This document shows positions 5,218 through 5,511 of a stretch of 5,511 nt of DNA, in pieces. Both the position numbers and the translations under genes were made by a program. Positions within the stretch are counted from its first letter, which is position 1; every line of letters begins with the position of its first letter. The notes beneath the pieces were generated by a model, which saw nothing but the letters and a program-made list of their open reading frames with translations, had not been told where the DNA came from and ran no database searches. Origin of the DNA: an uncultured Clostridia bacterium (GTDB taxonomy: Bacteria; Bacillota; Clostridia; Christensenellales; CAG-314); contig CAKPPA010000075.1 in assembly GCA_934177025.1 (NCBI GenBank), positions 1-5,511 of the forward strand, read 5' to 3'.

Positions 5218-5511
5218 ATGCAAAACGAACAAACGAAAAAAATTGCGGAAGTCAAAACCCCAATGAATATTTTTGTGACGATTAACAAAAATTACGTTCC
5301 GAAATTCAACGTTATGCTTTACTCCTTGCTGTGCAGCAATCCGACGGAACAATTTCACGTGTTTGTGCTACACAACTCGCTGCAAGAGGAACACATTGAA
5401 CCGACGCGGCGCATGCTGGGCAATCGCGGAAGCGTGCAGTTGGTGAAAGTCGATGACAGCGGGCTGGAAAAAGCACCGACTTCCCGACGGTTTCCGAAAG
5501 AAATGTACTAC
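5218..5511 (+). CDS. GT8 family glycosyltransferase, N-terminal part
   Basis: Ninety-eight codons are present and the frame is open to the right edge. After a polar 15-residue lead, MNIFVTINKNYVPKFNVMLYSLLCSNP (16-42) is the first strand and helix of the GT8 Rossmann-like nucleotide-sugar domain. FHVFVLHNSLQEEHI follows, then RRFPKEMYY (90-98), which matches the R(F/Y)PxEMYYR segment usually found just before the DxD metal site; that site lies beyond the window. GT8 enzymes are retaining transferases for glucose or galactose, so this one probably extends a glycolipid or surface glycan (inference). It lies 32 bases after the acyltransferase gene in the same orientation. The start is uncertain: ATG 5218 has only AAGAG three bases away, while ATG 5263 would begin directly at the conserved strand but lacks a ribosome site. 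Confidence 0.85.
   Translation, partial: MQNEQTKKIAEVKTPMNIFVTINKNYVPKFNVMLYSLLCSNPTEQFHVFVLHNSLQEEHIEPTRRMLGNRGSVQLVKVDDSGLEKAPTSRRFPKEMYY

Overview
The window looks like a chromosomal segment from a low-to-mid GC Firmicute, most likely an uncultured Clostridia-type bacterium. This placement is an inference. It rests on strong Shine-Dalgarno sites (AGGAGG, GGAGG), TTGAAA/TATAGT-type promoters, U-tailed hairpin terminators, T-rich spacers, and protein types common in Clostridia (a PepT-like M20 peptidase, an M3 oligoendopeptidase, and a GT4 + LPLAT + GT8 run). No phage, insertion sequence, CRISPR array, tRNA or rRNA was seen.

Layout, left to right. Bases 2-244 are the 3' end of a plus-strand M20 peptidase. 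It converges on a minus-strand M3 oligoendopeptidase (523-2196). The 278-base spacer between them holds a strong, probably bidirectional terminator, a T-rich tract with an imperfect tandem repeat, and a second, interrupted hairpin followed by six T. Upstream of the M3 gene on the same strand is an ArsR-family repressor gene (2316-2723) with a good SigA promoter. A 16-base stretch just downstream of the arsR promoter resembles one just upstream of the M3 promoter, so the regulator may control both itself and the peptidase.

The 482 bases between the arsR start and the next gene (2724-3205) form a divergent regulatory region. It contains the arsR promoter and operator-like dyads, about 240 bases of unassigned sequence, a candidate plus-strand promoter near 3041, and a leader of roughly 150 nt. 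The leader ends in a long hairpin with a GAAA tetraloop just ahead of the ribosome binding site.

From 3206 to the right edge, three plus-strand genes with 32-33 base gaps look like one operon: a GT4 glycosyltransferase resembling diacylglycerol glucosyltransferases, a PlsC-like acyltransferase, and the start of a GT8 glycosyltransferase cut by the window edge. Together they suggest synthesis or modification of a membrane glycolipid or a lipid-anchored surface glycan. The left half concerns peptide breakdown and its regulation. Whether ArsR also acts on the glycolipid operon cannot be decided from sequence alone. The least explained element is the structured leader of that operon.
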